Shown here piece by piece: positions 1 through 5,520 of a stretch of DNA of 10,370 nucleotides. The notes below the pieces were generated by a model that saw only the letters and a program-made list of their open reading frames with translations, was not told where the DNA came from and did no database searches. Position 1 is the stretch's first letter; each line of letters opens with the position of its first letter. A program made the position numbers and the translations under genes. This stretch comes from CAZAGA01 sp041912175 (GTDB lineage: Bacteria > Chloroflexota > Anaerolineae > Anaerolineales > UBA4823): positions 1-10,370 of the forward strand of contig JAYRNN010000041.1 of assembly GCA_041912175.1 (NCBI GenBank), given 5' to 3'.

Positions 1-258
1 AGGTTGGCCAGCTCGGGTGGAATGCTCCCGCTCAGTTGGTTGCCGCCAAGATCAAGGCTCTGCAAGTTCGACAGGTTGGCCAGCTCGGGCGGAATGCTCC
101 CGCTCAGTTGGTTGTAATTAAGATACAGGTTCTGCAAGTTCGACAGGTTGCCCAACTCAGGCGGAATGCTCCCGCTCAGTTGGTTGTCCGCAAGATACAG
201 GCTCTGCAAGTTCGACAGGTTGGCCAGTTCGGGCGGAATGCTCCCGCTCAGTTGGTTA
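1..258 (-). repeat. 72-bp tandem repeats within the LRR gene
   Basis: The block containing aatgctcccgctcagttggt recurs at 21, 93, 165 and 237, an exact 72-bp (24-codon) period. Copies differ at only a few positions, mainly in the variable LRR surface residues (LGGN, NYN, LADN, LNNN) and at one GCC/GGC (Ala/Gly) codon. The array is still in progress at base 1. Near-identity including synonymous positions points to recent unit duplication or conversion. Confidence 0.93.
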
Positions 259-548
259 TTGTTTAGGTTAAGGGTGCTGATGCGACCCATGTCGCAGGTT
301 ACCCCATACCAGCTACAGGGTGTGTCACTCGCCAGCCAGCCATCCTGTACCACCCAGCCATCCCCATTGGCGCTGTTGTACAGCGACACAAGCGCCTCAC
401 ATTCGATCGAGGGGATTTCGGTCACCTGACTACACTCAAAGGACGGAGCAAGCCTGGCTTGCGCCATGATCGGGTCAGGCGCTGCGCTTGCCAGAAAGAA
501 AATAAGTAAAATCGCAGCGCTTAATGGTCTCAGGTTGTTCGTTTTCAT
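1..548 (-). CDS. Secreted plant-type leucine-rich-repeat protein, N-terminal part (cut by left edge)
   Basis: Read on the minus strand from ATG at 548, the frame is open for 182 codons to the window edge; the C-terminus lies outside. The start is supported by an AGAGGAGGGA ribosome site at 554-563, 5 nt upstream. Residues 1-30 form a signal peptide (basic start, hydrophobic AAILLIFFLASAA, likely cut near the MAQA motif), so the product is exported. Residues ~52-88 match the LRRNT_2 cap seen in plant receptor-like proteins: EALVSLYNSANGDGW, then a Trp-rich stretch ending CSWYGVTC with paired cysteines. From ~residue 89, 24-residue repeats of the plant-specific class follow (NQLSGSIPPELANLSNLQ). 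LRR arrays are protein-interaction scaffolds; the ligand cannot be read from this. It is divergent from the membrane-protein gene at 948. Family identity is clear from the sequence; an adhesion or recognition role is inference. Confidence 0.9.
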   Translation of the reverse strand, partial: MKTNNLRPLSAAILLIFFLASAAPDPIMAQARLAPSFECSQVTEIPSIECEALVSLYNSANGDGWVVQDGWLASDTPCSWYGVTCDMGRISTLNLNNNQLSGSIPPELANLSNLQSLYLADNQLSGSIPPELGNLSNLQNLYLNYNQLSGSIPPELANLSNLQSLDLGGNQLSGSIPPELAN

Positions 549-553
549 TGGAA

Positions 554-563
554 TCCCTCCTCT
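554..563 (-). promoter_or_regulatory. Strong ribosome binding site of the LRR gene
   Basis: On the minus strand AGAGGAGGGA precedes the ATG at 548 by 5 nt, a near-complete anti-Shine-Dalgarno match that fixes the start just ahead of a clear signal peptide. Confidence 0.8.
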
Positions 564-654
564 CACACGCCCGGTTCACACAAGGGTGACGCTAATCTTC
601 CTCTTATTTTACTACGCGACTAAGGGCCTTGGCTGCCCCAATAATTTCTTTTGG

Positions 655-671
655 GACAGAGCCCCTCTGTC
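655..671. repeat. Short perfect inverted repeat (hairpin)
   Basis: GACAGAG (655-661) and CTCTGTC (665-671) form a perfect 7-bp stem around a 3-nt CCC loop, flanked by TTTT on the left and AAAA on the right. It lies in the leader region of the LRR gene. No T-run follows it on either strand in the position expected of a terminator, so an operator or a mobile-element end is as likely. Confidence 0.55.
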
Positions 672-763
672 AAAATGGCTTTGAACTTCAAGAAATCGTG
701 TCACTTCAGATAACCGATTGACCCTTTTTCAACGGGTGTTAAAAACACCGGCCAAAATGGTTA

Positions 764-792
764 TTGACTCTGATATAAAATTTTGCTATATA
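764..792 (+). promoter_or_regulatory. Sigma-70-type promoter for the membrane-protein gene
   Basis: TTGACT at 764-769 and TATATA at 787-792 are separated by 17 nt, 5/6 matches each to the -35 and -10 consensus. Predicted transcription start is ~799, leaving a leader of about 150 nt before the ATG at 948. The inverted repeat GGTGTT-AAA-AACACC at 735-749 lies just upstream of the -35 box and could bind a regulator. Confidence 0.6.
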
Positions 793-947
793 AATTTTGA
801 TCAAGTAAATATTTGCTCGTAATATCGCATTAAGCATCACTCTGGGTGGGATCATAGAACTAGATGTTGGATCGAGTGATCCGCATTCGTTATCCCCTGT
901 CCCGCTAAAGTTTGAAACGATCAAACCGAGTTGATTGAGAGGACTAA

Positions 948-1397
948 ATGAACACTCGCTCGTACTTATTATCCGCCCTGATCGCCGGCGCGGTGATGGG
1001 TCTCTTAGGGAATCTGCCGCTGCTGAATTTCGTCAATTGTTTGCTTTGTTTTTGGGTGTGGCTGTGCGCCGGCCTGGCGGTTTTCCTTTATAACCGTATG
1101 CAGCCCAATGAACCCCGCCTGACCACCGGCCAAGGAGCTGGCCTGGGGGCTGTCACTGGGGTGGTCGGCGCTCTGGTGGGAGCGATCGTGTACGCCCTGA
1201 CCGACTTTATCACCCTGCCCATCTTCCAAAACATCGTCAACGCCATCGAAGCGCAGGGAATTCAGACGCAACTATCTAGTGGCTTTTGGGGTTTCTTTGG
1301 GGTAGGCTTTTTTACCTGCCTCAACCTGATGCTCTATCCGCTCTTCGGCGCGCTTGGCGGTCTGATTGCCGCCAACCTTTTTAAAGGAAAATCCTGA
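948..1397 (+). CDS. Small multi-pass membrane protein of unknown function
   Basis: 149 residues starting at ATG 948, with GAGAGG (937-942) 5 nt upstream. The protein is almost all hydrophobic: membrane spans at about 5-25, 28-50, 64-90 and 112-145, separated by short loops. The third span is rich in glycine and small residues (GAGLGAVTGVVGALVGA), a glycine-zipper pattern that supports tight helix packing; the fourth contains GALGGL. The loop at ~51-62 (NRMQPNEPRL) and the KGKS tail are polar. There is no signal peptide apart from the first helix and no catalytic motif that I recognise. Length and topology would fit a small integral membrane protein of the hypothetical class common in Chloroflexota, but I cannot name a family. 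It is a single-gene unit with its own promoter. Confidence 0.75.
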   Translation: MNTRSYLLSALIAGAVMGLLGNLPLLNFVNCLLCFWVWLCAGLAVFLYNRMQPNEPRLTTGQGAGLGAVTGVVGALVGAIVYALTDFITLPIFQNIVNAIEAQGIQTQLSSGFWGFFGVGFFTCLNLMLYPLFGALGGLIAANLFKGKS

Positions 1398-1476
1398 TAA
1401 CCTCTCCCTTCAAAGCGTTATTTTATTTAGAGGCTGTCTCAAAAGAAGCTGGTTGTTAGGTGGCATAAAATCGTAT

Positions 1477-1500
1477 TAACGGGCTGGAGCGCGCCCGTTA
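1477..1500 (-). terminator. Hairpin terminator overlapping the methyltransferase stop codon
   Basis: TAACGGGC (1477-1484) and GCCCGTTA (1493-1500) form a perfect 8-bp stem with an 8-nt loop. The TAA stop of the minus-strand methyltransferase is the first part of the stem. On the minus strand the stem is followed by ATACGATTTT, a modest U-rich tail. It lies between convergent genes and may also stop plus-strand transcripts from 948-1397. Confidence 0.5.
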
Positions 1501-2277
1501 TGCGGTTGTGGCAATCATATAGCGGAAGCTGTTGCTCAGGTGATACCCGCCTGAACTGGTTTTGTATGGCGCAATCGCATTCAAGATCGCCGCGCCCACC
1601 ACCGCTTCGCCTTTGACCTGTATGGCCCGGATGGCCGGTCCCGAGGAAAGCAAACCGCGCAGCGCCGTCTCATCATCAGGATAGTCCCACGGGCAGGCTA
1701 CCGTCTCAACCACACCCGGCTGCAAACCGGCTTTTTGCGCCAGGGCTTCCAGCGCGCCATCGGCGGATAGCGCAAACGGGCCGGGAGCGCCGGGCGGCGG
1801 GAGCAGCAATGCCCCCATGGCGGCGATATAGACGGTGGATTGGCTTTCTCCCGGCTTCCCGAAAACGGCCATCACAACGGAGCCAGTGCGCGACACCCGG
1901 CTGGCTTCTTGTAAGGCGGCCGCCGGATTGGCCGCAAACTGGAACGAGCTAAAGCCGGTCACCACATCGAAAGATCGGTCGGCGTAAGGCAATTCTTCCA
2001 TCTCACCGGTGCGGAAATCGCCGCCCGGCACGCGCCGGCGCGCAATTTCGATAAGAGGCTCGGAGGCGTCCAATCCGCTGACCTGCGCGCCGCGTTTTGC
2101 CGCCATCTCGCAAAAGATGCCCGATCCACAGCCGATGTCAAGCAGCGTAGTTCCCTTGCTGACGCCCATCTTCTGCAGCGCCGTCTCGAAAATTGGAATC
2201 GCCACGCCTTCCTGGACCTCCGCCCAATCCTGGGCGCGCGCGCCCCAAACCTGTCCCTGTATAATTGCTGTACCCAT
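1498..2277 (-). CDS. Class I SAM-dependent methyltransferase (Methyltransf_11-like)
   Basis: 259 residues from ATG 2277, preceded on the minus strand by AGGAGAG at 2285-2291. It would move a methyl group from S-adenosylmethionine to an unknown small molecule in the cytoplasm. The Rossmann core runs over ~40-140. The glycine-rich SAM loop LDIGCGSG is at 46-53, the acidic residue at the end of strand 2 is D70 (VSGLDASE), the E/D-L-P motif ELPYAD is at 95-100, and FDVVTGFSSFQF (103-114) is strand 4. The region beyond 150 contains a proline-rich insert (LLLPPPGAPGPFAL) and then a C-terminal substrate-recognition part. Length is usual for this family, which includes enzymes of quinone, lipid and secondary metabolism; nothing here picks a substrate. 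It is divergent from hicA and shares a control region with it. Domain assignment is firm, the substrate unknown. Confidence 0.88.
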   Translation of the reverse strand: MGTAIIQGQVWGARAQDWAEVQEGVAIPIFETALQKMGVSKGTTLLDIGCGSGIFCEMAAKRGAQVSGLDASEPLIEIARRRVPGGDFRTGEMEELPYADRSFDVVTGFSSFQFAANPAAALQEASRVSRTGSVVMAVFGKPGESQSTVYIAAMGALLLPPPGAPGPFALSADGALEALAQKAGLQPGVVETVACPWDYPDDETALRGLLSSGPAIRAIQVKGEAVVGAAILNAIAPYKTSSGGYHLSNSFRYMIATTA

Positions 2278-2352
2278 CCATTCTCTCCTGATGCGTTGAA
2301 TCTGTTAACCTGTTACGAAGTGGTCCAATGCCTGGATTATCCGCCACTATAC

Positions 2353-2376
2353 GGACTAATAAGCTATTGTTAGTCC
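2353..2376. promoter_or_regulatory. 24-bp imperfect palindrome, candidate operator
   Basis: GGACTAATAA (2353-2362) is mirrored by TTGTTAGTCC (2367-2376) around a 4-nt centre GCTA, with a single T/G mismatch in ten pairs. It sits in the divergent region between the methyltransferase and hicA and overlaps one candidate minus-strand promoter. The size fits a dimeric repressor site. No regulator gene is adjacent other than hicB. Confidence 0.5.
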
Positions 2377-2384
2377 AAATAGGT

Positions 2385-2413
2385 ATTATAATCGAGATTG
2401 CTGGATTTGGTAA
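2385..2413 (-). promoter_or_regulatory. Candidate promoter of the methyltransferase gene
   Basis: On the minus strand TTACCA (2413-2408) and a perfect TATAAT (2390-2385) are 17 nt apart, with predicted start ~2378. A second candidate, CTAACA (2373-2368) and TATAGT (2351-2346) with a 16-nt spacer, lies closer to the gene. Both flank or overlap the palindrome at 2353-2376. Confidence 0.45.
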
Positions 2414-2431
2414 ATTGTTTGTTTATGATCA

Positions 2432-2459
2432 TTGACAATAGTATCAATAGTGGTATCAT
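2432..2459 (+). promoter_or_regulatory. Strong extended -10 promoter of hicAB, predicting a leaderless start
   Basis: A perfect -35 TTGACA (2432-2437) is followed after 16 nt by TATCAT (2454-2459), which carries the extended -10 dinucleotide TG (2451-2452). The predicted transcription start is ~2466, the G of the hicA GTG codon. CAATAG occurs twice (2436-2441 and 2445-2450) 9 nt apart inside the spacer, which would suit autoregulatory binding by a HicB ribbon-helix-helix domain. Confidence 0.6.
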
Positions 2460-2465
2460 TAAACC

Positions 2466-2726
2466 GTGTCAAAAATCACCGAAATCCTGATTGCCATGCG
2501 ACGCAATCCCAAGGGGATACCTTTCGATGACCTAAGTAAGGTCTGCGATCATTATTTCGGGCTAGCGAGACAAACCGGCAGCAGTCATCGAATATACAAG
2601 ACCCCCTGGCAAGGCGATCCACGGGTCAACATACAAAATGATAAAGGAATGGCCAAGGCCTATCAGGTAAAGCAAGTACTCAAGGCAATTGAGCGATTGA
2701 AGGTGCGAGATGATGTTGAAGAATGA
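2466..2726 (+). CDS. hicA: HicA-type toxin (mRNA interferase) of a type II toxin-antitoxin system
   Basis: 86 residues from GTG 2466. HicA toxins are small double-stranded-RNA-binding-fold ribonucleases that cleave mRNA in the cytoplasm and are blocked by HicB. The N-terminal helix carries basic residues (AMRRNPKG, 10-17), and DDLSKVCDHYFG follows. GSSHRIYKT (38-46) holds H41, the position of the catalytic histidine in the family. The C-terminal part has DPRVNIQND and the helix AYQVKQVLKAIERL. Length fits HicA (typically 60-90 residues). GTG is chosen because homologues as I recall them begin MSK-x and no better start exists. No Shine-Dalgarno sequence precedes it, and the proximal promoter predicts transcripts beginning at this codon. 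The last 17 bases overlap hicB. The family call is strong; activity is untested. Confidence 0.85.
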   Translation: MSKITEILIAMRRNPKGIPFDDLSKVCDHYFGLARQTGSSHRIYKTPWQGDPRVNIQNDKGMAKAYQVKQVLKAIERLKVRDDVEE

Positions 2727-3048
2727 TCGTTATACTTACCGTGTCACCTGGTCTGAAGAGGATGCAGAATATGTAGGGCTTTGCGCCGAATTCCCCAGCC
2801 TGAGCTGGCTGGCGTCAGAACCGGAAAAAGCCCTGCTTGGTATTCGCCAGGTGGTCGCCGAAGTCGTCGCAGATCTGCAAACTAGTGGTGATGCTATTCC
2901 TGAGCCTTTGGCGACAAAGAAATACAGCGGACGATTCATGGTGCGCGTTCCCCCTGAGCTTCACCGCAGCCTGGCAGTCGAAGCAGCAGAGTCGGGTATC
3001 AGCCTCAATCGCCTGGCGGCTGATAAACTGAGCCGCACCCATTTGTAG
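2710..3048 (+). CDS. hicB: HicB-type antitoxin with C-terminal ribbon-helix-helix DNA-binding domain
   Basis: 112 residues. ATG 2710 overlaps hicA by 17 nt; AAGGTG (2700-2705) lies 4 nt upstream, and ATG 2713 is an equally possible start in the same frame. Residues ~7-65 are the partial RNase-H-like HicB fold that plugs the HicA active site (RYTYRVTWSEEDAEYVGLCAEFPSL, then the helix EKALLGIRQVVAEVVADL). Residues ~72-109 form an Arc-like ribbon-helix-helix: strand SGRFMVRVPPELH, helix RSLAVEAAESG, then SLNRLAADKL. In the family this domain binds the operator and represses the operon. The order toxin-first is normal for hicAB. Overlapping reading frames make antitoxin synthesis partly dependent on, or re-initiated after, hicA translation. 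It is 41 nt from the next gene, with no terminator visible between. Confidence 0.85.
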   Translation: MMLKNDRYTYRVTWSEEDAEYVGLCAEFPSLSWLASEPEKALLGIRQVVAEVVADLQTSGDAIPEPLATKKYSGRFMVRVPPELHRSLAVEAAESGISLNRLAADKLSRTHL

Positions 3049-3089
3049 GATTGGATTTGTGAATAGGTGGTCATAACAGGGGTATCGAG

Positions 3090-5486
3090 ATGTCTATAGA
3101 AAAGCAAACGACGGAGCGCAGGCAGGGATACTGCGCCATGTGTGTTTCACGCTGTGGCTCGATTGGCGTGATCGAAGACGGTCGCCTGGCAGCGCTCGAG
3201 CCGGACCCTTCCCACCCGACCGGCAAAGCGCTGTGCGCCAAGGGGCGCGCAGCCCCAGAGCTCGTCTACCATCCCGGCAGGCTGCTTTATCCGCTGAAAC
3301 GCACCCGGCCCAAGGGCGACCCCGACCCGGGCTGGCAGCGTATCACCTGGGAGGAAGCGCTGGACCTGACCGCGGCCAACCTGCAGAAGATCGCCGCCGC
3401 GCACGGCCCGCAGAGCGTGGTATTCAGCGTGTCGTCTCCCTCCACCTCGGCTTCCGACGACTCGACCGCCTGGATTACGCGCCTGATGAACGCCTTTGGC
3501 AGCCCCAACTTGTGCAACGCGATGGAATTGTGCGGCTGGGGCCGCTACCAGGCGACGACCTATACCTTCGGAGCGCCGGTCCCTGGGGCCTATCTGCCGG
3601 ATTTGGAGCAGGCCGGTTGCATCCTCTACTGGGGTTACAACCCGAACCTGGCCCGCCTGGTGCATGCCACCGCCACGACGGAGGCCCTTAAACGCGGCGC
3701 GCGCCTGATTGTGGTCGACCCGCGCCGCACCGGGGTGGCAAAAAAGGCGGACCTGTGGCTGCAGGTGCGCCCTGGGACGGATGCCGCCCTGGCCCTGGGC
3801 ATCGCCGGGGTGATGATTGAGCGCGGTTGGTACGACCAGGATTTCATCCGTGAATGGACCAACGGCCCGCTGCTTGTCCGTACGGGCAGCGGTCGCCTGC
3901 TCACCCAGGCTGACCTTGTGGAGGGGGGAAGCGCGCAGCAGTACGTCGCCTGGAACGAGGCGAGCGGCGGCCCGGTCGTGTACGACCCAAGCGCCGGTCG
4001 CTATGCGTGCAGTCCGGCGCAGCTTGCCCTGTTTGGCGCGTTCACCGTTCAGACGCGGCAGGGTGAAGTCATCTGCCAGCCGGCCTTTGATCTCACCACT
4101 GCGCTCTGCCGCCGCTACCCGCCCGAACAAGTCGAAGCGATTTGTGGGGTGGGCCGAGAGCAGGTGGAAGCGGCTGCACGCATGCTCTGGGGTGCGCGGC
4201 CCGTGGCGTACTATGCCTGGAGCGGGGTGGAGATGCAGACCAATTCCACCCAGATCGCCCGGGCCATCGCTCAGCTATGCGTGCTGACCGGCAGCTTCGA
4301 CGCCCCAGGCGGCAACGTGCTGTTTTCAAGCGTGCCGGCCGCCAATGTGGTCGGCTTTGAGTTGGCGCCTCCCGGCGGGCAGGCGAAAGCGCTCGGATTG
4401 ATCGACCGGCCGCTGGGACCTTCGCGTTGGGGGTTTGTAACCAGCGCTGAGGTGTACCGGGGCATCCTGGAGCAGCAGCCCTATGGCGTGCATGGATTGG
4501 TCGGTTTTGGCGCAAATTTGCTGCTCGCCCACGCCGACCCCCTGCGTGGGCGGGAGGCCCTGGCAAAGCTCGATTTCTACGTCCACGGCGACCTTTTTAT
4601 GAACCCGACGGCTGAGATGGCCGATATCGTCTTGCCCGTCGCCAGTGCATTCGAACGCGAAGCGCTGAAGATCGGCTTTGAATTGAACCAGGCCTCCATG
4701 GCCCACGTGCAACTACGCCAGCGCATGGTCCCGCCGCAGGGTGAATGCCGCTCTGATACTGAGATCATTTTTGCGCTGGCCTGCCGGTTGGGTCTTGGGG
4801 CGCATTTCTGGGACGGCGATATCGAAGCCGCCTATCGTTACCAGCTTGGCCCATCGGGGATCACGCTGGAGGCGCTGTGCGCTCAGCCCGGCGGCATCCA
4901 GCTCCCGCTGCAGACCCGCTACCACAAGTATGCCGGGCAAGAGAATGGCATCCCGCGCGGGTTCAGGACGCCCACCCGCAAGATTGAGCTGTATTCGGAG
5001 ACCATGCTGCTGCACGGCTACCCGCCGCTTCCCGAATACCAGGAGCCGCTGGTCAGTCCGGTGTCACGGCCCGACCTGGCGCAGCGCTACCCATTGATCC
5101 TCACCTGCGTCAAGAACACCCTGTTCTGCGAGACCCAGCACCGCGCCCTGCCCAGCCTGCGCCGGCAAGCGATGGACCCGGAAGTGGATCTGCATCCGGC
5201 GGCCGCCGCCGAGCGCGGCATCCAGCGCGGCGATTGGGTGCGGGTGGAAACGCCGGAAGGCAGCGTGCGAGCGCGCGCCCGCTTCAATGAAACCTTGCAG
5301 CCGAACGTGGCCTGCGGGCAGCACGGCTGGTGGCAGGCCAGCCCGGAAATCGGCGCGCCGGGCTATGATCCCTTCAGCTCCGACGGGGCCAACTTTAACC
5401 TGCTGATCAGCAACCAGGCGATTGATCCGATCAGCGGCTCCGTCCCGCACCGGGCGTATGTGTGTGAGATCCGGCGGGCGGAATAA
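3090..5486 (+). CDS. Mo/W-bisPGD oxidoreductase (DMSO reductase superfamily), soluble, substrate unknown
   Basis: 798 residues from ATG 3090, with AGGGG (3078-3082) 7 nt upstream. Enzymes of this superfamily use a molybdenum or tungsten bis-pyranopterin cofactor for oxygen-atom, sulfur, hydride or hydration chemistry. The N-terminal 4Fe-4S site is C15, C18, C22 and C49 (YCAMCVSRC ... ALCAKG). The pterin-binding body spans ~65-560. C148 in ELCGWGRY is the likely Cys ligand to the metal, with C142 nearby as alternative. GYNPNLAR and VVDPRRT are pterin-contact motifs. The Molydop_binding domain occupies ~665-798 (HGWWQASPEIG, then NLLISNQAIDPISGS). There is no Tat signal, so it acts in the cytoplasm. 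No iron-sulfur, membrane or maturation subunit is adjacent; only the toroid protein follows 34 nt downstream. The sequence type resembles catalytic subunits such as polysulfide/thiosulfate reductase or acetylene hydratase; I cannot choose a reaction. Confidence 0.92.
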   Translation: MSIEKQTTERRQGYCAMCVSRCGSIGVIEDGRLAALEPDPSHPTGKALCAKGRAAPELVYHPGRLLYPLKRTRPKGDPDPGWQRITWEEALDLTAANLQKIAAAHGPQSVVFSVSSPSTSASDDSTAWITRLMNAFGSPNLCNAMELCGWGRYQATTYTFGAPVPGAYLPDLEQAGCILYWGYNPNLARLVHATATTEALKRGARLIVVDPRRTGVAKKADLWLQVRPGTDAALALGIAGVMIERGWYDQDFIREWTNGPLLVRTGSGRLLTQADLVEGGSAQQYVAWNEASGGPVVYDPSAGRYACSPAQLALFGAFTVQTRQGEVICQPAFDLTTALCRRYPPEQVEAICGVGREQVEAAARMLWGARPVAYYAWSGVEMQTNSTQIARAIAQLCVLTGSFDAPGGNVLFSSVPAANVVGFELAPPGGQAKALGLIDRPLGPSRWGFVTSAEVYRGILEQQPYGVHGLVGFGANLLLAHADPLRGREALAKLDFYVHGDLFMNPTAEMADIVLPVASAFEREALKIGFELNQASMAHVQLRQRMVPPQGECRSDTEIIFALACRLGLGAHFWDGDIEAAYRYQLGPSGITLEALCAQPGGIQLPLQTRYHKYAGQENGIPRGFRTPTRKIELYSETMLLHGYPPLPEYQEPLVSPVSRPDLAQRYPLILTCVKNTLFCETQHRALPSLRRQAMDPEVDLHPAAAAERGIQRGDWVRVETPEGSVRARARFNETLQPNVACGQHGWWQASPEIGAPGYDPFSSDGANFNLLISNQAIDPISGSVPHRAYVCEIRRAE

Positions 5487-5508
5487 AGTTGTCTTTACAT
5501 ATGATGCT

Positions 5509-5516
5509 GAGGAGAA
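5509..5516 (+). promoter_or_regulatory. Ribosome binding site that sets the start of the toroid protein
   Basis: GAGGAGAA lies with its GGAG core 6 nt before ATG 5521. The open frame extends upstream to an ATG at 5422 inside the molybdoenzyme gene, but that codon has no comparable site. Confidence 0.75.
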
Positions 5517-5520
5517 TGTC

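Larger units (their letters stand above)
549..947. other. Non-coding divergent region between the LRR gene and the membrane-protein gene
   Basis: I see no convincing gene in these ~400 bases. The short open frames crossing it lack a ribosome site and coding-like composition. It holds the LRR ribosome site, a hairpin (655-671), one arm of a widely spaced inverted repeat (646-666), a short inverted repeat GGTGTT-AAA-AACACC (735-749), a sigma-70 promoter (764-792) and an inverted repeat GGATC-GAGT-GATCC (869-882). The stretch from ~700 to 830 is notably AT-rich. I could not identify a convincing promoter for the LRR gene on the minus strand. Confidence 0.6.
646..1447. repeat. Segment flanked by ~19-bp inverted repeats (possible mobile-element relic)
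   Basis: The left arm at 646-666 begins TTCTTTTGGGACAGAGCC. The reverse complement of the right arm (1429-1447) reads TTCTTTTGAGACAGCCTCT. The arms agree at 17 of 19 positions with a 2-nt gap. They enclose the promoter and the membrane-protein gene. The core GGCT(CT)GTCYCAAAAG resembles insertion-sequence ends as I remember them, but those would point away from each other here. This could therefore be two separate IS relics, a small non-autonomous element, or chance. Confidence 0.35.

Noticed and set aside
1..258. CRISPR-like array
   Set aside because: The repeats are contiguous 72-bp coding units without unrelated spacers and stay in frame.
36..429. Plus-strand repetitive open frames (36-266 and 148-429)
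   Set aside because: They are the complement of the LRR repeats. The minus-strand reading gives a signal peptide, LRRNT cap and canonical LRR motifs, while the plus reading gives a meaningless basic repeat.
739..924. Minus-strand 61-codon open frame in the divergent region
   Set aside because: No ribosome site, AT-rich non-coding composition, and it overlaps the predicted promoter and leader of the gene at 948.
3147..4130. 327-codon open frame antisense to the molybdoenzyme
   Set aside because: High-GC shadow frame. The sense strand has clear Fe-S and pterin motifs, and the antisense product has no recognisable domain.
5422..5520. Longer start of the toroid protein at ATG 5422
   Set aside because: It would overlap the molybdoenzyme gene by 65 nt, has no ribosome site, and adds residues that look like out-of-frame shadow. 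ATG 5521 has GAGGAGAA.
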